DNA of 64,000 bases from Lota lota (lineage: Eukaryota; Chordata; Actinopteri; Gadiformes; Lotidae). A program made the position numbers and the translations under genes. Below, piece after piece: positions 1 through 25,032 of the stretch. Location: the NCBI GenBank assembly GCA_026745465.1, contig JACYXH010000310.1, forward strand, positions 5,124,001 through 5,188,000, in the 5' to 3' direction. The first letter of the stretch is position 1; each line of letters starts with the position of its first letter. The notes below the pieces were generated by a model. The model searched no databases, was not told the DNA's origin, and worked only from the letters and a program-made list of their open reading frames with translations.

Positions 1-588
1 CTAAATATCTTCCGTCATCTGTAACATATACTATACTATACTGCACATTGAATAATATATTTGCACACAAAAAGGGAAGATTTGGCATGACTGACAGTAT
101 CTAGGAATAATGCTATCTAGGAATGTATTTCCGTAGTTCATCCAAGCACTACCATGAAACTAGATCAGATTCGGGTGAGAACCGATTCCAAGTAAAGGCT
201 TGTTGGGAAACTTCTCACATTCCTGCTTTGCCCTAGATCCTCCTCAACCCTCCTTAAAGGTCATGTTTTTCTACTGCCTCATTTGGCATCCCTTTTTGTG
301 TGTTTAAAAGAAACGAAAAAAGTGATAAGGTCATAGTAATTTGAGGAATTCTTCAGAAACTATTGCAGCGTTTACCTGAGGAGCTGGGTCAATATCGTGA
401 GTCGCTTTTTCTGTTTCACATTTCTGAAAACTTGACAGAAGTCACTATGACAAACAACTTGACAAAGAACTTTCTGTCCCTCACCATTTCTAATGCTATA
501 TGAAACACTATTGCTTATGCATATGAATCTACTACTAATGCTAATGTTTTGGTATTTATGCATTCATGAATTTTTTATTGACCTCATT

Positions 589-665
<77 letters not shown>

Positions 666-1330
666 TACAAAAGATGATACAACCTAAACCAGCCATGAGA
701 TCATGTTATTTGTCCTTCAATCTGGTCAACTGTGAGTTGAGCTTGCGGAGTATAGATGGCACAACCCAAGTGAGCAAGTGTGTATAACAGCCTTTAACCC
801 ACATCATTGAGAAGTAACTACCAAAGTTAAAGTTTGTATATTTATGTTAAACGTTCCGTTCATGAAAAACACAAAATCGACACACTGTTATTGTTTGAAA
901 TTAAGTATATACTGAAATCACTTTTATCTAAACCCTAGCCAAATGGAAGACTGCACATATTAAGTTAAAGCTTTGGGTTATATTGGGTTGTTTTGCTAAC
1001 TACATAGAATATATAAGATAGATAACAATGATTTTTATCTTTTGGATTTGTTTTATTTGTAAAAGGAAGGAAAAAGTAAATATATATTAAAGTCTGTCCT
1101 TTATTGTTTGTTTTTAAATGATATAATCATGCAATATATTGACAAAAGCTGTTGAAACACTGTCACTGAAATTGTATACTCAATATTAAAATACTAAATA
1201 GATTGTTTAAATATGCACTTTCTTCAGAACATTATCAATGTATTTTCTCATAAACACTGTTGTCTTCCTATTAATATTATTTCATACAGACAAATACCAT
1301 TATGTATGCACAGCAAATTAATGAATGCAG
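1..1330. other. Intergenic DNA upstream of emsy
   Basis: No coding exon is supported here. The stretch is AT-rich, has only short spurious reading frames and contains one long (CA)n microsatellite. It probably includes distal upstream sequence of emsy, but I see no motif that defines a promoter. Confidence 0.5.
591..663. repeat. (CA)n microsatellite
   Basis: About 36 uninterrupted CA dinucleotides. The Thr-His reading frames over it are artefacts of the repeat. Confidence 0.97.
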
Positions 1331-1339
1331 ATTTACTGA

Positions 1340-1655
1340 GAGAACTTGGTTCATTCTAGCACCTCTCCAATGGGGGCAGAGCTGCGACATTGGTGTGATG
1401 CTGCCCGAGAGCTAACAGGAAGTACCAATATGGATGAAGAAGACTACTGCTGGGTAGCATCCGCTAGCATCGGGTAGCAAAGACATAAACAAACCAACTA
1501 TTGACAAGGATATAGAGAGTAAGATAGTGTTTCTACAACGGAATAGTGTTTTTACACAAGCGATTAATATGATACATGTCATGTTGAATGTCAGCCACAG
1601 ACGTTTGGACGGAGAGATTATCAGCCAGAATCTGAAGCAGTTCCACTAAGTGATG
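1340..1655 (+). other. emsy: Candidate non-coding first exon/promoter of emsy
   Basis: The emsy start codon lies in an exon that opens with a splice acceptor at 2946, so at least one upstream non-coding exon must exist. The likeliest visible candidate ends at a GATG|GTAAGG donor at 1655/1656, in a stretch richer in G+C than its flanks. This is inference from one donor-like site and position only. Other donors are possible, and the true first exon may lie outside the window. Confidence 0.25.
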
Positions 1656-2985
1656 GTAAGGCCTGGGATTGTATAAACAAAGCTACGATTAGACGCCGTT
1701 AGCTATACAGCTAACCAAAAACATCTGGAGCCAGTAAATGTATCGAAACGGGATATTACTGCTATGCGTTAATACTTCTTTGGAAGCTATGGCCATGCAT
1801 GAAATGATAGCAGCTTACATGTTTACACTGTGTTGCAGGATAACAATACATCGGTGCATCAAATTGCCCAAAACAATAAACATAATATGTAGGCCTATTT
1901 ATTTAACTGCGAGAACTGAGCTTTATGTATATATAATCGACGTGTCGCTGGTTTGCTTTGTTTACTACTGTGTCGTGTCTGTTCAGTAGCAGATGCGCTC
2001 ACCTTTGCTGCAAGACTCGCATTACCCAGCTCTATAATACTGGAACCGGCAAGGCCGAAATGGCTACGATACTACGCCTGCCTAAATTAAAGTTGTTAAG
2101 TACAGCCAGCATGCAAGTCTGCATCCATTCTTATGAAAACGACTTGTATAGAAGTAAATATTTTTTGACTCCCAAGCAGAGGAACGCAACTCTGCAAATG
2201 ATGTAATTCAATGACAATGACACACCCATTGGGTTACAATTTATAGAATGTAACGGCGCTTATGTAACTGCACTGTTATATAACGGAATAGCGGAAAATA
2301 ATGAATGCAAACTGGAATTAAATTTTCTTACTAATAACTTAATTAAAATCCGTCGTGCATTACTTAATTTTCTATTTAATGAATTGTGTTGGGTGTGCAG
2401 CATGCAGGGAGGTTCATCTGAACAAGAATAGTAAAACATGCTGGTTCTGTCCTTAAAGTTACCCTGCCTGCCCACACTGGTGGCAGTGGTTGAACAGAGA
2501 ATGAGGTCTAAGTTGTGCTGACTATTATCAAGAATATATCCAATCCTCTACATGATAACATGGCAGGGTAGACTGCTGAGATATGCAGGTCTTTACTGCC
2601 TGCCGCTCCTGTTAATCGATCCTGTCTGTCAGTTCTCCGCACAGATTCGGGCTGGCGGAAGCTAAAACCAGATAAAAATCCTCAGTTTACCTCCTGTCTA
2701 CTATGCACAATGACAGCCTATATTTATGCTAATTATAATACAGCATAAATTCAGTCACTTCAAGGATACAAGTATAATAATTGTTTTTTTATGTGTATGT
2801 AGTATGTATTGTGCCTTATTTACCTAGTAGTGCCTCACAGTTTATGTAGCATTTATGTTGTTTTTCTGTTCTACTACTGGCCTGTGATTGCAGTTTATAC
2901 ACCTCAATGCATTTAGTCTTGCCTCATGGGATTGTTTTGTGTGCAGCCCATGATTCAGCTGGAGAAACCGCTGGCGACCGGCACC

Positions 2986-15595
<12,610 letters not shown>

Positions 15596-15623
15596 ACACA
15601 CACACACACACACACACACACAC
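15596..15623. repeat. (CA)n directly after the emsy stop codon
   Basis: About 14 CA dinucleotides start at the first base of the 3' UTR. Confidence 0.93.
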
Positions 15624-16526
15624 GCCGTTAAAACTGTCCCAACACCACTGCCATATATTCCCCGTGATTGATGGATCCCAAACATCAGTTTTATTTTTTC
15701 ACTTCCTTTTCTTTTTTCTTTTCTTTTTTATTTATGTTTTTTATAAACACAAATATTCGTTAACCCAGTTCTCACGTAGCGCTTTTTGTATATAAAAGTG
15801 TACAGTACTTTCTATGATGAAGTTTAAACTGAAATTTCCCTGGCTGTTGCCCGATGAGTGTAGGAGACCGGATATAGGACTCGCAATTTAAGAGCTCAGA
15901 GGAATATGTTTGGGAAATTATTCAGGACCAGCAGCACATTGATGAAGAGCAGGCAAAGCCTTCCAAGAGAACAGGACAGCGTTGCCTTGGAGGTGAGTTT
16001 AAACAGTGTTTTGATGGTGAAAGACATCCATGTATATACCTGGGGGTACCCGTGCGTATGGGTACGTCTGTCTAAGAAGATTATCAACAATGTTCAGGAT
16101 TACGGCTATTTTAAATGACACGCTTTGAATTTGTATTCCACATATGGTTAACACACATTGCCCCTCCCTAGTTTTTTGAGAAACATTTTTTAAGTGATTT
16201 TTATTTTACTAAAATGACTGTGGAAAGAAATTCGATATGAAAAATGTATCAACATTCAAGAAGAATATTATTGGAGAAAAACTTGGGATGAAGAAGTAAA
16301 AGGTGTAATATTTGTGATATTGTCCTTTTTAACTAACTAAACAAAGGTGTTGAAGAATATAACATTTTTGTAAAATACATTCTGGTAAACAGCGCTGAAG
16401 GGAGAAAACAAATGTATGCATTTGTTTTGCATAGTCATAGCTTTACCTATTGTTGTTTTTGTCTTTCTTGCCTTTATATTATTCAAACTAGAAGACTAGT
16501 TGGAAAAGAAAATGTTTAAGCTGTTC

Positions 16527-16532
16527 AATAAA
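16527..16532 (+). terminator. emsy: emsy polyadenylation signal AATAAA
   Basis: Canonical hexamer in AT-rich sequence 0.93 kb after the stop codon. It is the best candidate for emsy 3' end formation. Confidence 0.6.
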
Positions 16533-18224
16533 CCAGCTATGAGCTTACTTGAATGTGTCATTTTAAATGTGGACCACTTGTAAAGGATAGGGCGGGAACA
16601 GTAAAGCGGAACAGAATAACTCCATACAGAAGCTTTTTTTCACCGTTTAACTCTACTGACCACTATGCCAGTGCAGAGTCTCTCATCTTCTGACTTCTTT
16701 GTCGTTTTATTGGGCTACTGGGCTAAGTCAACATTTATTATTAATCCGGCTTTCAGTTCACTGACAGAGCTTCATACAACGTATTCTTTGACCTCTGTAA
16801 TTGAAGTAGGGATTTTTCCTTGGTTGCATTTGCCTAAGCAGCGTGGCATCCTGTCATATAATACACAGGGATTTTCCACTGATCCTGGTGAGGGAGATGG
16901 ATAAGGCAAGCGAAACTGAAAGATGAAATGAAAATGAAGATACAAAAAGGTGGCTATATAGAATTCGCCTCTCATTGTTGCTTTCTGACTGGTAGCAATT
17001 AAGTTAAGTAAGGTCTCATGCTGTATCCCAAATATGGGAATTTGAAGTAATTCTTCAAATTCATGAAGCGTTAAGGATTTTTTTGCAGCTATTATTACTA
17101 AATACTTGCCTTTATAATGTCAGGCGTTTGTAACTCCTTGCATTATATCGTTAATATCATCTCAACACAAAGGTTTACAAAAACACCAGTGGTGATATAC
17201 ATTTTGAGCCACAAATATTCTGCAGTTTTGTCTTTTATGTAAGTCCTTAACCCTAACCCTATTAAGTAACAATGTATACTAATAATATTACAGAACAGAG
17301 AAAGTTTATTGGTCAGGTTGGAGAGAAAGAATACAACCATTTTTGAGTTTGATGAATGGCTTAAAATCTGAGCTTTCAAAGGTGGATTTGTGCTCAACTG
17401 GTGCAAAATGATGTGTAATATATGATGTACAGTAGAAGGAATAATGGCATGAATCAAATTGGGCTGACCTAACAAAGCACTCGTTGTAGTGTCAATAAGC
17501 CAGATTGAAAGTTACTGAAGTCTCTGTCTAAGGCAAGAAGCATTCATCGACATAAAATACTAAATATTACATTTATATTTTAAATGCATTCTTAAACTTA
17601 TTTCATGTGTAAGAAAACTGGGAAAACTGACGTAAGAATTGGCAGATAGTAATGTTACCCAAACTGCTGTTAGCAGTTGAGGTTTCCTCTGCGATATTGT
17701 TTGGTCAATAAATGAGTCCATGAAATGTGTTTCCTCCAGACTACAAGGCTTCCTGTTTCCTGTTTCCTGTTGACCCTGCCTCTACAGACTTAATGAGGTC
17801 TGAATCAGCACCAACCTACCTTCAGAGCTTTGTAACTTGTGATGCCTCTCATACATGCATCTCACTGGGACTTTTTGTTTGAAGAGGTTCACTTTTCGGG
17901 GGGAAAACAAAGTGTCCCTTTATTTGTAATAACCTTATATGTTATTGGCCCACAGGCATCTGCTTTCAGCATTTTCTTCAAGTTTATCATATTCGTCATA
18001 CAGTAACAAGTGTTATCCAATAAGTCATTTGGTGAGAAGGATTGGGTGCAAATATGGATGCCTTGTGCGATTGACTTATTACTCATTTAAGATAAATAAA
18101 TAAAGTGGTGTGGTGGGCTTCCTAGAGAAAGGAGCAGCTTGGATTGGTTGGACCCGATCAAGGGGCATGTGGCTGTGTTTAGGAGCCCGCTCACTGTCCA
18201 TCAGCTAACTAACTGGCAGCCCCT

Positions 18225-18245
18225 GGGGGGGGGGGGGGGGGGGGG
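18225..18245. repeat. G21 homopolymer
   Basis: An uninterrupted run of G. Assembly length may be unreliable. Confidence 0.9.
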
Positions 18246-19280
18246 TTGACCCGGGCACCCGGGCACACTGCTGGGTTGGTATCCAGTATGTAGAAGACCT
18301 CTGGAATCAGGACAAAGACTTTGGTTTGGTTAAGAGATATGGTCACTTTAAAAGTATAGATTATATTTTTGTATGTTTTTGTGTTTGTCTGTACACATAA
18401 ATGTACTGTGCGTGTGTGTGTGCATGTCTGTCAGTGTGTATTTCGTTTTTGGTAGACCTAGACTTTATGTAGAAATTGTGTATGTACGTAGTCTTTTGCC
18501 TGACCCATCCAGCCAACTGGAAGTAATCTCCCCATCGTCATCTGCTCTGCACATGTGTGGTCGTATCAGATTATCCTGTAACTCTTACCCTTTATTTATT
18601 TATTTAAACATGAGTTTCACCGAATTTAGTGAATCAGACAACATCTTGACCTAATAAAGAACATCAAAAGTCATAGAAGAATGTATCAGAAACCATATCC
18701 AGACCATAGTCTCTATGCTAGGGTAAAAGCTAAGCACCACTGCCTCAACCCAGTTGGATGAGTCTTTGAGGACTTCTTGACGGATGCTCAACATTAACGT
18801 GTTCTAATGGATGAACAAGAGGCATATCTTTCCATTATTCAACCAGGCTTCAGAACGTATAACTGAGGACGTTTAACCACAGTCCACTTCTCAAAGCACA
18901 AAAACCCATTGGCGAGAGGGGGGGGTCCTCCTGGCAGAAGACATAAACTCTGTCAAATCATAATTTGTGACGGAAACATAAATTGCAGAAATTAAAATCC
19001 TGTGACAACCTAGTCATACTACTCACCACTTCTGCTATTAGTGAATGTCATACAAAGTAGAGAGATGCCAGTGCTGTTGTATTTAATAACTGTTTGCTTT
19101 ATGAAACTAAACTTGGATTGTTCATTCATAGCCCGATACCTTGACGGTCAACAATTCATCCTATAAGAGAAGCAGCAGCAAACAGCGAGGCCGCTCCATC
19201 GCTGTGTTCACCCTGTCTCACACCAGCCGCCATCTGGTTTATGTCAGAGAACCAAAGGTTCCCCTGAGGGTAGGGAGTAC

Positions 19281-19286
<6 letters not shown>

Positions 19287-19341
<55 letters not shown>

Positions 19342-19382
19342 ACAGAATGTATGTACATATTGGCTTATCTCTTGTCTTTGTT

Positions 19383-19443
<61 letters not shown>
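19287..19443. repeat. Paired (CA)n and (GT)n microsatellites in inverted orientation
   Basis: A (CA)n tract at 19287-19340 is followed after about 45 bases by a (GT)n tract at 19386-19443. The two arms are complementary, so a single strand could fold into a long hairpin. Confidence 0.93.
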
Positions 19444-19455
<12 letters not shown>

Positions 19456-19970
19456 CAGAGTAAGTATACATATAGTGAGTTTGTATTTGTGTCTGTAGTG
19501 CATATGTATGTTTCTTTATGTGTGTATGTGTGTACGAATATGGTAAGCCGTGCCACGCCCCACGTTCTCAAGACTCCAGAGGAGTATTTCTATTGCCAGA
19601 CAAAAGTAGTCGATGACTAATTATTAATCCACAGCAATCCCCCCCCACACACACAAAAAAAAAACGGCCCGCCCTGCTATGCGATCTGATTTATCACCAA
19701 GAAAGGATGCGACGGGTGAGAGGTCAACACTTTGACGTTGAGAAATAAATCGGATGAAGTGTTTCATTATGATTCCAAAGACAACCAAAGTATCACAAAT
19801 CCAAAGTAAATAAAAAATAAAACACTTTAGACTATGTCTTGTTACTCAAGCCCCGCTCTTCAGTTGACTTGGCCAGCTGTGGCGTTTCAAGGCTGAATAA
19901 GTCAAACAGGGCTAAACATAAACCGAGATTATACTCGGCACAATGGAATGATCTGCCCTCTGGAGCTGTA

Positions 19971-19971
<1 letters not shown>

Positions 19972-20038
<67 letters not shown>

Positions 20039-20072
20039 GTGCGTGTGTGCGTGTGTGCGTGTGTGTGTGTGT
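19972..20072. repeat. (GT)n microsatellite with GC interruptions
   Basis: About 100 bases of TG, with GTGTGTGC variant units in the last third. Confidence 0.95.
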
Positions 20073-20512
20073 AAAGAATGTGTCTCGTTTGAGTCCGTTA
20101 CACGAGGTGCATCCAAGAACATTGCGCTATAAAAATTAGGTACATTCAGTTGGTTGATAAGCTCTGTTTTTTTTCTTTTAATGTTTTTTTGTATTATGGC
20201 CCATACTAATATGTTCTTTGTCTGCCAAGTGGCCATTTTGATTGTCTGCAGATGGAAAGTATGCTCTTTGTGTTTGTGTGTGTGTCTCTCACTCTCTCTC
20301 TCTCTCTCGCTGCTTTTTCATGTTACGTGAAGGTTTTTTTGGTGTCATTATATGGGAATGAGCTTTAATAGTTGCCTCTGTGGAGCATTTTTCCTGCCCT
20401 GGACATTTACAAGATCTTATTTTTTTTGGTCTGCAGGCTTTAAATAAGAGCAGTGATGTTTATAGAACGTATTCTTCATGGCTGTATGCAAGCAGGCTTT
20501 CTCTGAGCAATA

Positions 20513-20910
20513 GAGTTAGAGTTAGTGTTAGTTAGTTAGTTAGTAAGAGTTAGAGTTAATTAGTAAGAGTTAGTTATAGTTAGTGTTAGTTGGTGTTAGG
20601 GTTGGCTAGTGATACCTAGTGTTAATAAGAGTTAGTGTTAGTTAGAGATAGTAAGAGTTAGAGTAAGTGTTAGTAGTAGTTAGTTACTGTCGTTTAGAAT
20701 TAGTGTTGGTTAGTCATAGTTAGAGTTACAGTTAGCTAGAGCTAGTGTTGGTAAGAGATAGTTAGAGTTAGTTAGGGTTACTTAGTGCTAGTTAGAGTTA
20801 GTGTTTGTGTTAGAGATAGTTAATTGGAGTTGTAAGAGTAAGTGTCCGAGTAAGTTAGTGTCAGTGTTTGACAGAGGTAGTGTTAGTAAGTGTTCTTTAG
20901 AGCTAGTGTG
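20513..20910. repeat. GTTAG/GTTAGT minisatellite
   Basis: About 400 bases made largely of AGTTAGAGTTAGT and GTTAGTGTTAGT variants. It is degenerate and related in unit to TTAGGG but lacks the pure telomeric hexamer. Confidence 0.8.
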
Positions 20911-21714
20911 AGTTAATTTCACATGAATATTGCAAATCTTTCCATGGGCTTTTTCTTCTTGTGTTTTATTTAATTGGACCTTAACTTGGATAAGGCCTGA
21001 CCAGACTAAACATGGAAAAATTAAATATTTCTTTAAAAGTAAATAATGACTCAATGAGTGTTCACAGAGGAGAGAAAAGTGAACTGTGGTCTGCTTCTAA
21101 TTAAAGAACCGCAAAACATATCACGGTGGTGCTTTGATCTTATCTCTCGCCGCCGCATGAACAAGACTTAATATCGCATTTAACAAGAAGAGTTCTCACA
21201 CAAGATGCCGCGTCTGAAGAAACTGGGTGGCTAACTGTAGTAGTTGGTAACCGATGACCAAGAGACAAGCCTGGCATTCTGTTTTCTCTTTGGAGCCTTT
21301 GAGCCTAAAACGAATTCCTGAATTAGCTCAAATAATATACATAGAGCAACAGAAAGTGCTGGAATACCCTTCCTCTCACTTATAAACTAGATTAATTTCA
21401 ATCTGATTGAAATAACTCAGACCCCATTACCTCATAAGGCAATGGTGTCATAATTATGTAGGTTTTAGACTCTACAGGGGGGTAGAAAGATCCCGGCCTT
21501 TGTCTGTTTTGTGCGTGACCCCAGGGAGGTAATACCACAGAGAAGTAAAAATAAATCTTGAGCCTGTGAAGCAGTCTGGAGACATTCCCACAGCAGCAGA
21601 TTCTGAGGGATCCTTCCCTAAACACATATAGTCATGGCAGAGAGTCCAAGACTATGGGGCTCCTGGGACTAGGGTGAGGTCTGTCTGGTTCAGTATTTCT
21701 TCAGGCTCTGCCTG

Positions 21715-21880
21715 AATTTTGGGTTAGGGTAAGGGTTAGCACCCTAGCAACCCTCATACTTAGGGTTAGCACCCTAACCCTAACCCATATTTAAACTGTT
21801 AAACTGTTGGAGTTGTAAGAGTAAGTGTCCGAGTAAGTCAGTGTTAGTGTTTGACAGAGGTAAACTGTTAAACTGGGTTA
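21715..21880. repeat. TTAGGG-like degenerate repeat with inverted arms
   Basis: GGGTTAGGGTAAGGGTTAGCACC on one side and CACCCTAACCCTAACCC about 30 bases later form partly inverted telomere-like runs. A second copy of a segment around AGAGTAAGTGTCCGAGTAAG, also present at about 20836, follows. Confidence 0.7.
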
Positions 21881-22178
21881 GGGTTAGGCCTTGCAGGCCC
21901 TTGCTAACAGAATGTTTAAATATGAAACAAAACCAAATGCTTTCTATATAAGCTACATGTATTGTTTGACTTTAACTTACATTCAATTTGAATTCATGGA
22001 TTGATAAAAGTTCTTACATCTTATTTTATATGCAGTGAATTCATTCCATCAAAATATAGAATTGGGCTGATTATAAACTACCTGGAGCCAAATATTCACA
22101 TTTCTAGTGGACCTCACCATAAAGTGACAATTTTCAATAATTGTTGTACTTTATGGAAGTCTAATGATCCATATCAGC

Positions 22179-22286
<108 letters not shown>

Positions 22287-22403
22287 TTTGACGTCTTCTC
22301 AGTGCTACTTCAAACTCTGCAGCACAATCTTGTTTTTGTTCTTCAGCTGCAACATCTGGATCTCTGGATGGCAGGGTGCCATCTGCTCAATCCCAAGGAG
22401 GTC

Positions 22404-22426
22404 GGGGGGGGGGGGGGGGGGGGGGG
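22404..22426. repeat. G23 homopolymer
   Basis: An uninterrupted run of G in an otherwise mixed stretch. Confidence 0.9.
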
Positions 22427-25032
22427 CTGACTGACTGATCTCTGAGCATGTGACTGGTTGCATTTCATGGTATTTTGGTCACATCAAATTTTTATTTTTT
22501 TAATTAAATGTTTATTTATGTACTTCCAGGACCATTAAGTTGCTTGCTTACTTACTTACTACTTAATTACTTACTACTACTACTGCTTACATACTTAATA
22601 CTTATATGTACTTATACGTACTTACTCTCTTACACTTACAACATTTGGAAACTCTCCTAATTTTGTAAATGTCATATATCCAAATAGTCATGACTGTGAA
22701 TGACTCAAACAGAAGAAAATACAAGTTTTGTATTTTTGTGTACCACACCAGGTGCCGGATTGTACAGCCAACATAATTGTACTTACACAAACAATATGGT
22801 AGACAGATTTGGAGGATAGGTGGTAGACAGTGAAATTGGCATGCATTTCTTCTCTTGGTAAAAGACCTCCCACTAGCTACTGTTTTCCGTGATGTCATTT
22901 TCTACTGGATTTAAGCTCTCTGATTGTCGAGGTCAAACCCAAGTCTGCAATGCTGTTTCTTTAGCCCAAGGGAAACGTCTCAATGATTATGTGTACTGAT
23001 ATGACTCCTTTCATTTAAACTGAAAAACATAAAGCCAACATTCTAATTGTTACTAGATAGAAACTTGCATGACAATAATAGTTTGGTGTGTTTATTTAGG
23101 CACTGCCGTAAACATCTAGAAACATTTCCTGTTTTAAAAGGAAATGTATTTGATTAGTATTAAAAAAGCAATATATACATATCTATACAAAAATATATTT
23201 CTATGAAATACATAAAAATACGTAATATATATAAAGTAAACAACCATTATCTATATAATATACATATTTTATTTTTATTTTATTAACAAAGGTAATACTT
23301 TCTATCTAAAGCCCTTAATGAGAAGGTTGAGGTTTTCTTTTCTTTTTTGCTGATAAGGCTGTTTCCTTGTGAGCTGTTCTACCGGGTGATGTCAAAATCA
23401 ACTCTCCCTCCCCCCGCTAGTTTCCTGTCCCACCCTAGATGGCGAATTACCCGACCGTGCGTGTGTATGTGTCTCTCACGGGGTTGGGGTGGGGGGCTGT
23501 AATGGAAGACTTGAGTCACAGAGGAAAAGACGGTTCACATCGCTCCTTGAAAATAATGTTGTCATAAAAATAATATTAATACTGTCTGCCCTTGATGATA
23601 ATGTTATTATGATACACATAAAGTTCTCACGAGACATTCCCAGATTATAAAGAAAAACAAACAGTAACATTAACATCAACAGTATTTTAAAATATAGTCA
23701 CCTACAGTGTAAAGAGGATCGAGGTTGCCACAAATATTTATATAGTATGTATATAGTATAAGTACATATAAATATAAATACATCCTCCAAATACTAGAAT
23801 GATCTAAGGATTACGACAGATGTGATGGTTGTATCTGTGTTAATTATGGAACAAGTGTTAACACAGAAAATAATGTATTCGCCTTAAGTAACAAATAAGC
23901 ATTCAGCAAGTAATGAGTAAGGTAGAAGCTAACTTACTACCTAGGTTTATATCTCTGTATTGAAGTGTCCCTCAATACAATTAGTCAGTATACTGTCAAG
24001 CACAAAGGACTCAGCTTTATAATGTGTGTTTTAAAGTGTAACCTTTATGGTCTTCACCGTCATTCATTTGCAAAATCTTGCATTTCAATGAAACTCTCAC
24101 ATAGTCCCTCCATGCTGAAAGTGCTCTATCAATGTATTTAATTTTACATAAAGATATCCCACCAAGTTCAAACTGACAACATAGGCTTCATACTGTATGA
24201 AATATTACCCTTTTGTCAAAGCTGTTATACACAACAGTCTCTTACCAGACACATTCATGGAAACGTAACTTCATATTTCACATGATTGTTTATAGCACAG
24301 CTATTAAGGCAGTAATCCCCCCCTCTCCCCCCCACCCACAACCCCTCACACATATGCTTAGCAACCAAAATAACATGCACTGCTTTCAACAGTCATTCAT
24401 TTGAATTATGGATATGGCTCTATACTCTTTCTTGTGTTAAACAAAATGTTCAATATAACAGGTTGATCAATGGTTAGATCATTTTGGAGGGTCGTCAGGT
24501 TAACCCACATTTACTGTCATTTATTTTGCAATATAAATAATAATAATAAAAAAAAGTATTTGGTAATGTCCCTTTCTCTGCGCAGATGGTCAGGCAGCAT
24601 AAATCGTTATGTAGTGTTTTCATGTACAGGCAACGTCACAGAATTAAAGACAGTCAAAATAAATGCAAAACAGATAGGGAATTAAAGTGCAAAGTACGAT
24701 AACAAAGGAAAGCCACAATGACAACAAGAGCAACCATATTCAAACAAGGTGCTACTACATGGACCTTGTTCTGCAGTCTTCTGAACTCAACTCAAGAGCC
24801 TTCCAAACAAATGTTCTTCACAGTCCATTTTTTCATCTGTTCAGTTCATTCATAAAAAAATATATCCTCCTATATTTATTGTTTTCTGTTGATCTGTTTT
24901 TGATCTAAATATATTTATTTTGACTTGTAACAACTTGTAAAATGTTGTGATCTTTCCATTGCGAGGACTTTCCGGTTAGAACGGTAGTAATGCCTCTATG
25001 TCCACGGTTCATCTCCACCATGCCTTTCAATG

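Noticed and set aside
493..787. Thr-His repeat reading frames over the CA tract
   Set aside because: They are translations of a microsatellite with no flanking homology.
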